From: Nocardia sp. NBC_00565
GTDB lineage: Bacteria > Actinomycetota > Actinomycetes > Mycobacteriales > Mycobacteriaceae
NCBI RefSeq assembly: GCF_036345915.1
Contig: NZ_CP107785.1
Location: 7,068,001 to 7,132,000, forward strand
Length of the DNA: 64,000 bases
Direction: 5' to 3'
Under the pieces are notes generated by a model. That model ran no database searches. It was not told where the DNA came from and saw nothing but the letters and a program-made list of their open reading frames with translations. This document shows positions 17,620-26,757 of this stretch, piece after piece (the first letter of the stretch is position 1; each line of letters opens with the position of its first letter). A program made the translations under genes and the position numbers.

Positions 17620-18534
17620 TTACACCCGGGCCGAGAGAATCTGCTTGGCCATGACCTCGCCGACCTGGGTGGCGGCCGCGGTCATGATGTCGAGGTTGCC
17701 CGCGTACGGCGGCAGGAAGTCGCCCGCACCCTCGACCTCGACGAAGACCGAAACCTTCGCGAAGCCACCGGAAACCACCGACGGCGGGTCGAACTGCGGC
17801 TCGTTCAGCAGCCGGTAACCGGGCACATACTTCTGGATATCGGCGACCATCCGGTGGATGGAGTCCGCGATCGCGTCGGTATCGGTGTCCTCGGGAATCG
17901 CGCAGAAGATGGTGTCGCGCATGATCATCGGCGGTTCGGCCGGATTCAGGATGATGATCGCCTTACCGCGCTCGGCCCCACCGATGGTCTGCACACCGCG
18001 CGACGTGGTCTTGGTGAACTCATCGATATTGGCGCGGGTACCCGGCCCGGCGGAGACCGAGGACACCGAGGCGACGATCTCGGCGTAGGGCACCGGCACC
18101 ACGCGCGATACGGCCGCGACGATCGGAATGGTCGCCTGGCCACCACAGGTGATCATATTGACGTTGGGCGCATCGAGATTCGCGCCGACGAGGTTCACCG
18201 GCGGCACCACGGCCGGTCCCACCGCGGCGGGCGTCAGGTCGACCGCGCGGATTCCGGCCTCCGCATAGCGCGGCGCGGCGGCGCGGTGCACGTAGGCCGA
18301 GGTCGCCTCGAAGACGAGATCCGGCAGTTCCGGCTGTGCGAGCAGCCAGTCCACCCCCTCGTGCGAGGTCTCCAGCCCGAGCCCGCGGGCGCGCTTCAAA
18401 CCCTCGCTCTCCGGGTCGATTCCGATCATCCACTTCGGTTCCACCGTGGTGGAGCGCAGCAGTTTGTACAGCAGATCGGTGCTGATATTGCCGGATCCGA
18501 CGATCGCGGCGGTGACGGTCCCCGTTTCGGACAC
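17620..18534 (-). CDS. hsaG: Acylating aldehyde (propanal) dehydrogenase
   Basis: Converts propanal from HsaF to propionyl-CoA with NAD+ and CoA. 304 residues from the GTG at 18534. The ATG at 18615 would overlap hsaE and add 27 non-family residues. Rossmann motif [12 protein letters not shown] lies at the N-terminus, the catalytic Cys is in [14 protein letters not shown] and the family segment [14 protein letters not shown] follows. It begins 10 bp after hsaE. Propionyl-CoA made here links sterol degradation to methylmalonyl/methylcitrate metabolism. Confidence 0.94.
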   Translation of the reverse strand: MSETGTVTAAIVGSGNISTDLLYKLLRSTTVEPKWMIGIDPESEGLKRARGLGLETSHEGVDWLLAQPELPDLVFEATSAYVHRAAAPRYAEAGIRAVDLTPAAVGPAVVPPVNLVGANLDAPNVNMITCGGQATIPIVAAVSRVVPVPYAEIVASVSSVSAGPGTRANIDEFTKTTSRGVQTIGGAERGKAIIILNPAEPPMIMRDTIFCAIPEDTDTDAIADSIHRMVADIQKYVPGYRLLNEPQFDPPSVVSGGFAKVSVFVEVEGAGDFLPPYAGNLDIMTAAATQVGEVMAKQILSARV

Positions 18535-18544
18535 GGCAAACCTC

Positions 18545-19330
18545 CTACTTGAATTGCAAACGGACAGAACCGAGTCCGGCGAACTCGGCGTGGAACGAAT
18601 CTCCCTGACGGGCATCGATGGCGCGGGTGCAGGATCCGGGTAGCACGATGTCGCCCGCCTTCAACCGCACACCGAAACTGGCGACCTTGCGGGCCAGCCA
18701 GGCCACCGCGATGACCGGATCACCGAGCACCGCATCGCTGCGCCCCTCGGCGATCACCTCGCCGTTGCGGGTGAGCACGGCGTCGATGGCCTTGATATCC
18801 AGGTCTTTCGGCGCGACGCGGGCCGCGCCGAGGACGAAGCCCGCCGAGGAGGCGTTATCGGAGATGGTGTCGGCGAGCCCGATCTTCCAGTCCTTGATCC
18901 GCGAATCGATCAGCTCGATGGACGGCGCGTAGGCGACCGTCGCGGCGAGCACATCGGCCTCGGTGCATTCTTCGCCGGGCAGATCCGCGCCGAGGACGAA
19001 GCCCACCTCGACCTCGACGCGGGGGATCAGGTAGCGCGAGGTCTCGACCGGAACATCCTCGAAGACCTCCATATCCGCGAGCAGATGTCCGTAATCGGGT
19101 TCGTCCACGCCCATCATCTGCTGCATGGCCAGCGACGACAGACCGACCTTGTGCCCGACCACCTTGGCGCCGTTGTCGAGCTTGCGCCGGATATTGAGCA
19201 GCTGGATCTCGTAGGCATCGACGACATCGATATCGGGATATCTGGCGATGAGCGGGCCGATGCCGACCCGATCACGTTCGGCGACGTCGAGTTCATCGGC
19301 CAATTGCATTCGGACCGCGTCGGACAGCAC
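18545..19330 (-). CDS. hsaE: 2-hydroxypentadienoate/hexadienoate hydratase
   Basis: Adds water to 2-hydroxyhexa-2,4-dienoate, released by HsaD, to give 4-hydroxy-2-oxohexanoate for HsaF. It has 261 residues with a GTG start. Family features are [24 protein letters not shown], the metal-binding region [12 protein letters not shown], and [13 protein letters not shown] followed by [11 protein letters not shown]. Its start is 1 bp after the stop of the flavoprotein gene at 19332, so the two are in the same operon. Order in transcription is flavoprotein-hsaE-hsaG-hsaF. Confidence 0.94.
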   Translation of the reverse strand: MLSDAVRMQLADELDVAERDRVGIGPLIARYPDIDVVDAYEIQLLNIRRKLDNGAKVVGHKVGLSSLAMQQMMGVDEPDYGHLLADMEVFEDVPVETSRYLIPRVEVEVGFVLGADLPGEECTEADVLAATVAYAPSIELIDSRIKDWKIGLADTISDNASSAGFVLGAARVAPKDLDIKAIDAVLTRNGEVIAEGRSDAVLGDPVIAVAWLARKVASFGVRLKAGDIVLPGSCTRAIDARQGDSFHAEFAGLGSVRLQFK

Positions 19331-19331
19331 G

Positions 19332-21008
19332 CTAGTTTCCTTCCACTGTTGTCGCTTCGGGCATCGCTGCCCGCCAAAGCACGTCCGCGCCGGCCGCGAA
19401 CAGGCCCGCGCGCCGACCGGAGAAAACGCAGTCGGCCAGGGACAACCCGCTGACGTAGGAGTCCGAGCAGATGCCGACCGCCGTCCGTCCCGCCGCGAAC
19501 AGACCCGGAATATCGGTTCCGGCAGTCGATTTCACCGCTCCGGTGCGCTCGTCGACGACCACGCCGCCGAGGGTGAGCATCGGGCACGGATTGATGACGC
19601 TCGGTTTGATACCCACATCCAGCAGCCAGAACGGCCCGGCCCCTACCGTTTTGGTGAATTCGGCGGGTTTGCCGACCGGATCGGGTGCACCGTTCTCGAT
19701 GGCTGCATTGTGCTCGGCCACGGTCGCGCGCAGGCCGTCCGCATCGATACCGGCCTTCGCCGCAACGGCATCCAGCGTCGCACCGCGCACCGCGGTCCGC
19801 CGCATCGCCTCGAACTGCCCGCGCTGGAACCAGGCCGACTGTGTACGGATTTGCGAGATAGCGGTACGCATGAGCGCATCGTCGGCGAGCAACCAGCCCT
19901 TGCCCGCGTGCTCGGTGATCAGCTCATGGCCGACCGCGGCGCCGTAGCGGGTCTCATCGATGACCCGGCGGCCGTCCGCGTCGACCAGCACCGAGCCGGT
20001 AAAAGCACTGGGCGGCAGGATGAATCGCCATGCCGAGATATTGCCCATGCGATCCGTCGCGGCACCGACCTGCTGGGCCATCCGGATCCCGCTGCCGTCA
20101 TCGCCGGTTGTGCCGAGCGCGAGTCCGCCACGGTACTTCGGTCCGTACTCCCGCATCATCTCGCGATTGGCGATGAACCCGCCGGCGCTGAGCACCACAC
20201 CGCGCCGGGCCTGGATCCGAATCGTGGTGCGGTAGCGCCGATCCAGCTTCGCCAGCCGGCGCTCCAATGCCTTGCGCAGCGGTGGGTAGTAGATGCCGGG
20301 CTTGGCGGCGAGCTTCGCCATCCGGGTGTAGCGATCCCGGACCTGTCCCGGCGCGTCGCGCAAGGTCTCGCATTCGACGCCGATCACGGTTCCGTTGTCG
20401 TCAGTGATCAATCGTGTTGCCTGCGTGAGGGTTTCCACCCGCACCCCGCGCCGGGAGGCCGAGGCGGCCAGCGGTCCGGTGAGTTTCTTACCCGAGGTGC
20501 CGCGGCCCTTGACCCGGTGTCCACGCTGCGCGGGCGTCGCGACCTCGCGGCCGTAACCGGACACCTCGCTACCCGAGTAGTAGAGGTAGTAGCTGTCGTT
20601 CGGATACGACGTCTTGTACGGACACAGCGACGCCTCGAACGGCACGCCGTGCCCCTGCAGCCACTCGATCATCGCCGGGCTCTCGTCGACGAACCGCCGC
20701 AGTGTCTCGGGTGTGATAGCGGTGCCGACCTCACGCTCGAGATAGGCCAGCATCTGCTCCGGCGTATCGACGACACCCGCCTCCACCTGCACCGATGTGC
20801 CGCCACCCGCGTAGATGATGCCGCCGGACAATGCCGACGCCCCGCCACCGGCGAAACGCTCCAACACCAGCACCTGCGCGCCCGCATCCGTCGCTTCCAG
20901 CGCGGCCGCCGCACCCGCGGCGCCGTATCCGACTACAACCACGTCGGCGGCCAGGTCCCAATCGCCGCTAGCGATTGCTCGCAGGTCGCTCGAAACGGCA
21001 CTGCCCAT
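19332..21008 (-). CDS. KstD-like FAD-dependent (keto)steroid dehydrogenase
   Basis: 558 residues. The FAD Rossmann motif VVVGYGAAGAAAALEA lies near residue 25, and the usual second FAD segment near the C-terminus is GTDIPGLFAAGRTAVGIC. The fold is that of ketosteroid dehydrogenases and fumarate-reductase-like flavoproteins. It may be a second 3-ketosteroid dehydrogenase (delta-1 or delta-4(5-alpha)). The ATG at 21008 has GGAG 8 nt upstream; an ATG at 21014 is too close. A dispersed 31-bp repeat lies inside codons 5-15 (SSDLRAIASGDW), replacing the usual short N-terminus. It leads the hsaEGF operon and diverges from kstD. Confidence 0.82.
   Translation of the reverse strand: MGSAVSSDLRAIASGDWDLAADVVVVGYGAAGAAAALEATDAGAQVLVLERFAGGGASALSGGIIYAGGGTSVQVEAGVVDTPEQMLAYLEREVGTAITPETLRRFVDESPAMIEWLQGHGVPFEASLCPYKTSYPNDSYYLYYSGSEVSGYGREVATPAQRGHRVKGRGTSGKKLTGPLAASASRRGVRVETLTQATRLITDDNGTVIGVECETLRDAPGQVRDRYTRMAKLAAKPGIYYPPLRKALERRLAKLDRRYRTTIRIQARRGVVLSAGGFIANREMMREYGPKYRGGLALGTTGDDGSGIRMAQQVGAATDRMGNISAWRFILPPSAFTGSVLVDADGRRVIDETRYGAAVGHELITEHAGKGWLLADDALMRTAISQIRTQSAWFQRGQFEAMRRTAVRGATLDAVAAKAGIDADGLRATVAEHNAAIENGAPDPVGKPAEFTKTVGAGPFWLLDVGIKPSVINPCPMLTLGGVVVDERTGAVKSTAGTDIPGLFAAGRTAVGICSDSYVSGLSLADCVFSGRRAGLFAAGADVLWRAAMPEATTVEGN
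20965..20996. repeat. Dispersed imperfect-palindrome repeat inside the flavoprotein gene
   Basis: Copy of the element with core GCTAGCGATTGCTCGCAGG followed by TCGCTCGAAAC. Read on the minus strand it is translated in frame as VSSDLRAIASG at the N-terminus of the KstD-like flavoprotein. Related copies are at 32569-32600, 38482-38659, 58600-58630 and 62659-62689. Confidence 0.8.
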
Positions 21009-21030
21009 GTTCATCACTCCGGTCAGAAAC

Positions 21031-21044
21031 TGAAACAAGTTTTC
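21031..21044. promoter_or_regulatory. KstR-type operator before the flavoprotein-hsaEGF operon
   Basis: TGAAACAAGTTTTC keeps the KstR core AACANGTT and most of the 14-bp palindrome consensus. It lies 22 bp upstream of the flavoprotein start, positioned to repress the minus-strand operon. The match is weaker than the site at 37724. Confidence 0.6.
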
Positions 21045-21107
21045 TCGACGAACGGAACGCCGAGCAAGTCTTCTGCCACACAACATAGACCAACGGCGCC
21101 CCCATTC

Positions 21108-21121
21108 TATAACGTGTTCTA
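21108..21121. promoter_or_regulatory. KstR-type operator at the kstD start
   Basis: TATAACGTGTTCTA matches the KstR palindrome (TAGAACNNGTTCTA) at nearly every position. It ends 1 bp before the kstD ATG, so the start region itself is covered. In mycobacteria and rhodococci KstR releases such sites when bound by sterol CoA thioesters. Confidence 0.85.
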
Positions 21122-21122
21122 C

Positions 21123-22823
21123 ATGACTGATCGGGAATACGACGTGGTGGTGGTCGGCAGCGGCGCCGCCGGTATGACTGCCGCCCTCGCCGCGGCGCAC
21201 CACGGGTTGAGCGCGGTGATCATCGAGAAGGCCGCGCACTACGGCGGATCGACCGCGCGCTCCGGTGGTGGGGTGTGGATCCCCGGCAACAAGGCGCTCA
21301 AGGCGGCCGGCCGTCCCGATGACCGCGAGGACGCACGCACCTACCTGCACAGCATCATCGGCGACGTGGTGCCCAAGGACCGGATCGACACCTACGTCGA
21401 CCGCGGTGCGGAGGCCTTCGACTTCGTCCTCGAGCACACCCCGCTGAAGATGAAGTGGGTGCCCGGCTACTCCGATTACTACCCGGAGGCCCCCGGCGGT
21501 CTCGGCCAAGGTCGCTCGTGTGAGCCCGCCCCGTTCAACGCCAAAGTGCTCGGCGAGGAGCGGTTCAACCTGGAGCCGCCCTACGCCAAGGCCCCGCTGA
21601 ACGTCGTCGTCATGCAGGCCGATTTCGTCCGGCTCAACCTGATCCGCCGCCACCCGAAGGGCATCATGCGGGCCATGCGGGTCGGTGCCCGCACCTACTT
21701 CGCCAAGTGGACCGGCAAGCACATCCTCGGCATGGGTCAGGCCATCATGGCCGCCATGCGCAAGGGACTCATCGACGCCGATGTGCCGCTGCTGCTGAAC
21801 ACCCCGCTGACCAAGCTGATCGTGGAAAACGGCGTGGTCACCGGGGTCGAGGCGGAGCACAACGGCGAGCCGGTGCGGTTCACCGCCAAGTACGGCGTGG
21901 TGCTCGGCAGCGGCGGTTTCGAGCGTAACGCCGAGATGCGCGCCAAATACCAGCGCCAGCCCATCACCACCGAGTGGACCACCGGCGCGGCCGCCAATAC
22001 CGGCGACGGCATCAATGCCGGCATGGCGGTGGGTGGCGCGGTCGACTTCATGGAAGATTCCTGGTGGGGGCCGACCATTTTCAAGGGCGGTAAGCCATGG
22101 TTCGCGCTGGCCGAGCGCAATCTGCCCGGCACCATCATGGTCAACGCCGACGGTAAGCGATTCGGTAATGAGTCCGCTCCTTACGTCGAGGCTGTGCACA
22201 CCATGTACGGCGGCGAATACGGGCAGGGTGAAGGTCCCGGCGAGAACATTCCCGCGTGGCTGGTGTTCGACCAGCGCTACCGGAACCGCTACATCTTCGC
22301 CGGATTGCAGCCTGGTCAGCGGTTTCCGTCCCGCTGGATGGAAAACGACCTGATTGTCAAGGCCGACACCCTCGCGGAATTGGCCACCAACATCGGCGTA
22401 CCCGTGGACAATCTCACCGCCACCGTCGAGCGGTTCAACGAGTTCGCCGCGACCGGCGATGACGTGGACTTCGGCCGCGGCAACAGCCACTACGACCGGT
22501 ACTACGGCGACCCGACCGTGAAGCCCAACCCGTGCCTGGCCGCGCTGGTGCAGGGCCCGTTCTACGCGGCCAAGATCGTGCCGGGTGACCTGGGTACCAA
22601 GGGCGGGCTGGTGGCCGATACCGCCGGTCGCGTGCTGCGCGAGGACGGCACGGTGATCGAGGGGCTCTACGCCTCCGGCAATAGCGCGACCCCCGTGATG
22701 GGCCACACCTATGCGGGCCCCGGCGCCACCATCGGCCCCGCGATCACCTTCGGGTATCTGGCGGTGCTCGATATCGCCGAGCGCAAGAAGCAGCAGTCGG
22801 CCAAGGCCAGCGCCGAAGCGTAA
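21123..22823 (+). CDS. kstD: 3-ketosteroid delta-1-dehydrogenase
   Basis: FAD enzyme introducing the 1,2 double bond in ring A of 3-ketosteroids, which with 9-alpha-hydroxylation causes ring B opening. It has 566 residues from the ATG at 21123, close to the 563 of the mycobacterial enzyme. FAD motif VVVGSGAAGMTAALAA starts near residue 8, GGSTARSGGGVWIPGN follows, and the C-terminal active-site segment NSATPVMGHTYAGPGATIGP is intact. The open frame extends far upstream as an overlap artefact. No clear ribosome-binding site is present, and the KstR box abuts the ATG, so a very short or absent leader is likely. Confidence 0.95.
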   Translation: MTDREYDVVVVGSGAAGMTAALAAAHHGLSAVIIEKAAHYGGSTARSGGGVWIPGNKALKAAGRPDDREDARTYLHSIIGDVVPKDRIDTYVDRGAEAFDFVLEHTPLKMKWVPGYSDYYPEAPGGLGQGRSCEPAPFNAKVLGEERFNLEPPYAKAPLNVVVMQADFVRLNLIRRHPKGIMRAMRVGARTYFAKWTGKHILGMGQAIMAAMRKGLIDADVPLLLNTPLTKLIVENGVVTGVEAEHNGEPVRFTAKYGVVLGSGGFERNAEMRAKYQRQPITTEWTTGAAANTGDGINAGMAVGGAVDFMEDSWWGPTIFKGGKPWFALAERNLPGTIMVNADGKRFGNESAPYVEAVHTMYGGEYGQGEGPGENIPAWLVFDQRYRNRYIFAGLQPGQRFPSRWMENDLIVKADTLAELATNIGVPVDNLTATVERFNEFAATGDDVDFGRGNSHYDRYYGDPTVKPNPCLAALVQGPFYAAKIVPGDLGTKGGLVADTAGRVLREDGTVIEGLYASGNSATPVMGHTYAGPGATIGPAITFGYLAVLDIAERKKQQSAKASAEA

Positions 22824-22830
22824 GCGACCG

Positions 22831-22862
22831 AAGGGGGCGTCTCACCGAATGGACGCCCCCTT
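22831..22862. terminator. Hairpin terminator after kstD
   Basis: AAGGGGGCGTC (22831-22841) pairs with GACGCCCCCTT (22852-22862) around a 10-base loop, 8 bp after the kstD stop. It may reduce read-through into the MaoC gene at 23006. Confidence 0.75.
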
Positions 22863-23005
22863 GCCCACGCGGATGTGGTCGCCGCAGGATCGATTCGAGG
22901 CAACCGTCCCCGTGCGCGACGAACCGCAGACCAACCACGCCGGACCGCATCAGGGCCCGCCCGCATCGGGCAGATCTGTCCACAAGCATCCACAAGGAGA
23001 ACCAG

Positions 23006-23866
23006 ATGCCCATCGACCCGAATATCGCGCTCGGCGCGGAACTTCCGAGCCGGCAATTCGCTTGGACGCCGTCGGACGTGCAGCTGTACCAGCTGGGACT
23101 CGGGGCGGGCACGCGCTGGACCGATGCGGCCGAACTGCGTTATCTCGACGACCGCACCCCGCAGGTGCTGCCGACCTTCGCGACCGTGGCGGCCACCTTC
23201 CACGACACCGAACCGCCGAAGGTGCAGTTCCCCGGCATCGATATCGACCTCGCGAAGGTGGTGCACGGACACCAGGAGGTCGAGGTGCATCGCCCGATCC
23301 CAGCCACGGGCAAGGCGACCAGCACCGGACGCATCACCGAACTGTGGGACAAGGGCTCGGCCGCCGTTGTGGTGCAGGAGCAGACGGTCACCGGCTCCGA
23401 CGGCGAACCGCTCTGGACCGCACGCTCATCCATCTTCGCCAAGGGCGAGGGCGGCTTCGGCGGCGAACGCGGCCCGAGCAGCAAGACCGAACTCCCTGAC
23501 CGCACACCGGATTTCGACGTCGTCACCCCGACGCTTCCGCAACAGGCCCTGCTGTACCGCATGTGCGGCGACCGCAACCCCCTGCACTCGGATCCCGAAT
23601 TCGCCCACGCCGCGGGCTTCCCCAACCCGATCCTGCACGGCCTGTGCACCTACGGCATGGTCTGCAAAACCGCCACCGACACCGTCCTGGACTCCGACGC
23701 CACCCGCGTCACCGCCTTCCGAGCCCGCTTCGCCGGCATCCTCTACCCAGGCGAAACCATCCGCACCCGAATCTGGCGCGGGAATGGCGAATTGACCATT
23801 GCCGCAACAGCGGTCGAGCGCGACGACGCTCCGGTCCTAGCCGACGTCACCCTCCGCTTCACCTGA
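23006..23866 (+). CDS. chsH3: MaoC-family enoyl-CoA hydratase of sterol side-chain degradation (Rv3538-like)
   Basis: 286 residues with the double hot-dog fold of eukaryote-type 2-enoyl-CoA hydratases. The hydratase-2 motif is near residues 185-210: YRMCGDRNPLHSDPEFA, with the Asp and His catalytic pair, then GFPNPILHGLCTYG. The N-terminal half has LPTFATVAATFHD and VVHGHQEVEVHRPIP. AAGGAG precedes the ATG by 6 nt. The position after kstD matches Rv3537-Rv3538 in M. tuberculosis, supporting a role in hydrating unsaturated sterol side-chain CoA thioesters. Its 3' end overlaps the convergent gene at 23837 by 30 bp. Confidence 0.87.
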   Translation: MPIDPNIALGAELPSRQFAWTPSDVQLYQLGLGAGTRWTDAAELRYLDDRTPQVLPTFATVAATFHDTEPPKVQFPGIDIDLAKVVHGHQEVEVHRPIPATGKATSTGRITELWDKGSAAVVVQEQTVTGSDGEPLWTARSSIFAKGEGGFGGERGPSSKTELPDRTPDFDVVTPTLPQQALLYRMCGDRNPLHSDPEFAHAAGFPNPILHGLCTYGMVCKTATDTVLDSDATRVTAFRARFAGILYPGETIRTRIWRGNGELTIAATAVERDDAPVLADVTLRFT

Positions 23867-24289
23867 CCTTCGTTTGATGGCTACGCCCTGGATTACCAGG
23901 GCGTACAGGAGGATTACCAGGATGGGGGCGGCGATCGGGGCCCAGGCCAGGCGCAGTGGGAGCAGGGCTGCGCCGACGGCTGCGGCGGCGAAGGCTACTG
24001 CGCCGGTGACCGACGGCACTGTGGTTGGGACGACGCCGACGGGGGCGGAGACGGTGGCGGTGTTCAAGAGGTAGGCGGTGGCTACCAATCCTGTTGCGGC
24101 GGCGGCCAGTACGCCGGTGTCGGCGGCGGCGAGTACGCCGATGGCGAGTAGGACCGCTGCGACGGCGGGCAGGCGCAACCACCAGCCCGCGATCACCAGA
24201 ATCACGGCGGGGATACCGGCCCATGGCGTCATCAGCGTCACCGAGGTCACCAACAGGACACCGGACAGGATGGCGAGGAATCGGATCAT
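23837..24289 (-). CDS. Small polytopic membrane protein of the MoxR operon
   Basis: 150 residues, very hydrophobic, with four or five membrane segments (MIRFLAILSGVLLVTSVTLM, IPAVILVIAGWWL, AAVLLAIGVLAA and others) and a basic C-terminal end KRRSGEAEG. The ATG at 24289 overlaps the DUF58 stop (ATGA), so it is coupled to that gene. Comparable small membrane proteins follow DUF58 genes in actinobacterial MoxR operons. Function unknown. Confidence 0.78.
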   Translation of the reverse strand: MIRFLAILSGVLLVTSVTLMTPWAGIPAVILVIAGWWLRLPAVAAVLLAIGVLAAADTGVLAAAATGLVATAYLLNTATVSAPVGVVPTTVPSVTGAVAFAAAAVGAALLPLRLAWAPIAAPILVILLYALVIQGVAIKRRSGEAEGDVG

Positions 24290-25749
24290 CGGCGCACCCG
24301 TACGGTTCGGCGATGATCGGGGATCAATCGCATGACCTGGTCGAGTCGCGCGTCTTCGGTCCAGGCCACGATGTCGACGCCGACGGTGCCCATATCCCGG
24401 TACATCGAGGCGCGCTCCAGATTCCACATTCTGGCCAGTGTCGGGTCGAGATGTTCGTGGAAGGGCGTGCCGCGCAACACATCGACGACCACGACGACGT
24501 GACCGCGTTTGCGCAGATCGATCAGTGCCAATGCGAACTGGGTGTCCAGCAGTGTGGAGAAGGCGATGATGATCGCGCCGAGCGGGACGGCCGCGTGTGG
24601 CGCCAGTGTGCCGGTGGTCGGGATGTGTTCGTCGCCGACGTCCAGCACGGTGTCCACGATCCGATAGAACTGCCGACGCCCGATATCCGGGCGCAGCCAG
24701 CGCGGCGACTGACCGAGGCAGACCACCGCGGTGCGATCCCCCGCCTGCAGCGTCGACTGCACCACCTGCGCCGCACCCCGTACCGACAGCTCCAGCGAAT
24801 CGGTGGCCGGCCCGGGCGCCTGCTGCGAAGTATCAACGAGCACAACCACATCCGCGGACCGGTTGGTCAGCCGCTCGGTGACATATAGTCGCCCGCGCCG
24901 CGCGCTCACCGGCCAGTTCACGATCCGCAGCTGGTCGCCGGGCGCGTACGCGCGGATATCGGCGTACTCGACGCCGGGACCATGTTTGCGGGTCAGGTGG
25001 GTACCGAGTCGTTCGGGAAGTTCGGTGCGCGGCAACTTCATGCGCTGCGGATCGGTGATCGGGTAGACGAACAGCTGACCCGCGGGCAACACCGCGGTGG
25101 CGACGGACAGTCCCGCCGGGCTGAGCGCGGAGACCCGGACGGCGAGCGGATATCGCCCCCACCGGTCCGCCGTCAGGGCCAGCCGCAACCCGGCAGGCGC
25201 CGTCCCGGAATCAATCGCCTCCTCGATCTCGATCCCGAGTCCCGCCACCTTATCCGGAGTCAGCCGCAGGAGCGCATGGCCCGATTCGACAAAGGTGGCG
25301 ACCGTCGTCACGATCTCCTCGGTCTCGAAACAGCGCAGCGTACCGCCGCCTTCGACCTGGATCTTGGTCGAGGACTGCTGCCACGGCGCGGTCGCGAGCA
25401 CACCGAGCAGCGGGGCCGCGAAAACCACCAGCTGCCAGCGGCCCAGCACCAGCGCGAGCACTAGGGCCACCGCCGCGCTCACTACCAGCATGAACACCAA
25501 TGGTGCTGGCCGCCAACGCAATTCGACCTCGACCGCGGCGCTCATATCCCGGTGCCGAGCGCCGCCCGCCATCGGCTCGTCGCGGCTCGGTGGGCGGTGC
25601 GCCTCGTGCGCCCGCGCGGCCGCCGCGGTGCCTTGGATGACGGCGCCGTGCTGGGTCGTATCCGTCTGGGCCGCATCCGTCTGGGCCGCATCCGGCTGGG
25701 TCGGCTCCGGCTGGGTCGGCTCCGGCTCGGTAGCGTCCGGCTGGGTCAT
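24286..25749 (-). CDS. DUF58 protein of the MoxR operon
   Basis: 487 residues. The N-terminal 50 residues are a low-complexity TEPEPTQPEPTQPD-type tract encoded by 15-bp tandem repeats. Two membrane segments follow near 80-125, then the DUF58 core: RKHGPGVEYADIRAYAPGDQ, RIVNWPVSARRGRLYVTE, and a von Willebrand-A-like part with VVLVDTSQQAPG. DUF58 proteins work with MoxR AAA ATPases, probably as chaperone or assembly partners at the envelope. A shorter product starting at MAGGARHRDMSA is possible. It follows moxR by 16 bp. Confidence 0.88.
   Translation of the reverse strand: MTQPDATEPEPTQPEPTQPDAAQTDAAQTDTTQHGAVIQGTAAAARAHEAHRPPSRDEPMAGGARHRDMSAAVEVELRWRPAPLVFMLVVSAAVALVLALVLGRWQLVVFAAPLLGVLATAPWQQSSTKIQVEGGGTLRCFETEEIVTTVATFVESGHALLRLTPDKVAGLGIEIEEAIDSGTAPAGLRLALTADRWGRYPLAVRVSALSPAGLSVATAVLPAGQLFVYPITDPQRMKLPRTELPERLGTHLTRKHGPGVEYADIRAYAPGDQLRIVNWPVSARRGRLYVTERLTNRSADVVVLVDTSQQAPGPATDSLELSVRGAAQVVQSTLQAGDRTAVVCLGQSPRWLRPDIGRRQFYRIVDTVLDVGDEHIPTTGTLAPHAAVPLGAIIIAFSTLLDTQFALALIDLRKRGHVVVVVDVLRGTPFHEHLDPTLARMWNLERASMYRDMGTVGVDIVAWTEDARLDQVMRLIPDHRRTVRVRR
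25655..25748. repeat. 15-bp tandem repeats encoding the DUF58 N-terminus
   Basis: The minus-strand start of the DUF58 gene is built of imperfect 15-bp units (TCCGGCTGGGTCGGC and variants), encoding pentapeptides such as TEPEP, TQPEP, TQPDA and AQTDA. Because the unit length is a multiple of three, copy changes keep the frame. Confidence 0.8.
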
Positions 25750-25765
25750 GCCCTACCCCGCCGTG

Positions 25766-26728
25766 TCATGTCACCGACGCGCGCGGAACCGGCAGACGGC
25801 GCAGCAATTCGGTGATCACGTCCTCGCCGCGGATCCGGCGCACCCACATCTCCGGGCGCAGCGTGATCCGGTGCGCCATCGCCGGAATCGCGAGCGCCTT
25901 CACATCTTCTGGAACCACATAGTCGCGCCCGAGCAGCAGCGCCCGAGCCCGCGACATCTGCACCAGATCGAGTTCGGCGCGCGGGCTGGCGCCCACTTCG
26001 ACCTGCGGATGTCCACGAGTCGCACCGGCGAGTGCGACCACATAGCTGACCACGTCGGGATGCACCGTGACGAACTCGACCGACTGCCGCATCTCCAACA
26101 GTCCGTTCGTGTCCACGACCTGCGCCACCTGCGGTGTCGCCGAGCCGCGTTCGAGGCGGCGGTGAATCATCTGCCGCTCGTCGTTCTCCGACAGATAGCC
26201 CAGCCGCAGCTGCATCGCGAACCGGTCCAGCTGCGCCTCCGGCAGCGGATAGGTGCCCTCGTACTCGATCGGGTTGTCGGTGGCCAGCACAATGAAAGGC
26301 TGTGGCAGCGGAAAGGTTTCGCCGTCGATGCTGACCTGTCCCTCGGCCATCGCCTCCAGCAGCGCGGCCTGCGTCTTCGGCGGCGTGCGGTTTATTTCGT
26401 CGGCCAGCAGCACATTGGTGAAGACCGGGCCGCGCCGGAAATTGAAACGGCCCGAAGACATGTCGTAGATGGTGGAGCCCAGCAGGTCGGCGGGCAGTAG
26501 GTCGGGCGTGAACTGCACACGGGTGAAGTCCAGGCCGAGCGCGGCGGCGAAGGATCTGGCAATGAGCGTCTTACCGAGGCCGGGCAGGTCCTCGATCAGG
26601 ACATGACCGCCCGACAGCACGGCGATCATGATCAGTTGCAACTCATCCCGCTTGCCGACGATCACCCGGGACAGTTCCCGCAGCACCGCCTCACTGCGCT
26701 GGATGGTCGCGTCCATCGGCACCGTCAT
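25766..26728 (-). CDS. moxR: MoxR-family AAA+ ATPase
   Basis: 320 residues. Walker A is in DLPGLGKTLIARSFA, Walker B in NVLLADEINRTPPKTQ, followed by ATDNPIEYEGTYPLPEAQLDRF, the MoxR signature with sensor residues. These ATPases remodel partner proteins, and the gene is flanked by DUF58 and DUF4129 genes as usual. The ATG at 26728 is chosen because upstream codons in the long open frame overlap the neighbour without family similarity. Operon order: DUF4129, small gene, moxR, DUF58, membrane protein. Confidence 0.93.
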   Translation of the reverse strand: MTVPMDATIQRSEAVLRELSRVIVGKRDELQLIMIAVLSGGHVLIEDLPGLGKTLIARSFAAALGLDFTRVQFTPDLLPADLLGSTIYDMSSGRFNFRRGPVFTNVLLADEINRTPPKTQAALLEAMAEGQVSIDGETFPLPQPFIVLATDNPIEYEGTYPLPEAQLDRFAMQLRLGYLSENDERQMIHRRLERGSATPQVAQVVDTNGLLEMRQSVEFVTVHPDVVSYVVALAGATRGHPQVEVGASPRAELDLVQMSRARALLLGRDYVVPEDVKALAIPAMAHRITLRPEMWVRRIRGEDVITELLRRLPVPRASVT

Positions 26729-26757
26729 TTGTCTACTCGCACTTGCCTCAACCCATT

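Noticed and set aside
19248..21122. Long N-terminal extension of KstD on the plus strand
   Set aside because: It is antisense to hsaE and the flavoprotein gene, Arg/His-rich and without similarity; KstD proteins begin at the ATG at 21123.
19332..22706. A 1124-residue minus-strand protein
   Set aside because: Only the part from 21008 down matches the flavoprotein; the rest is antisense to kstD and has no family features.
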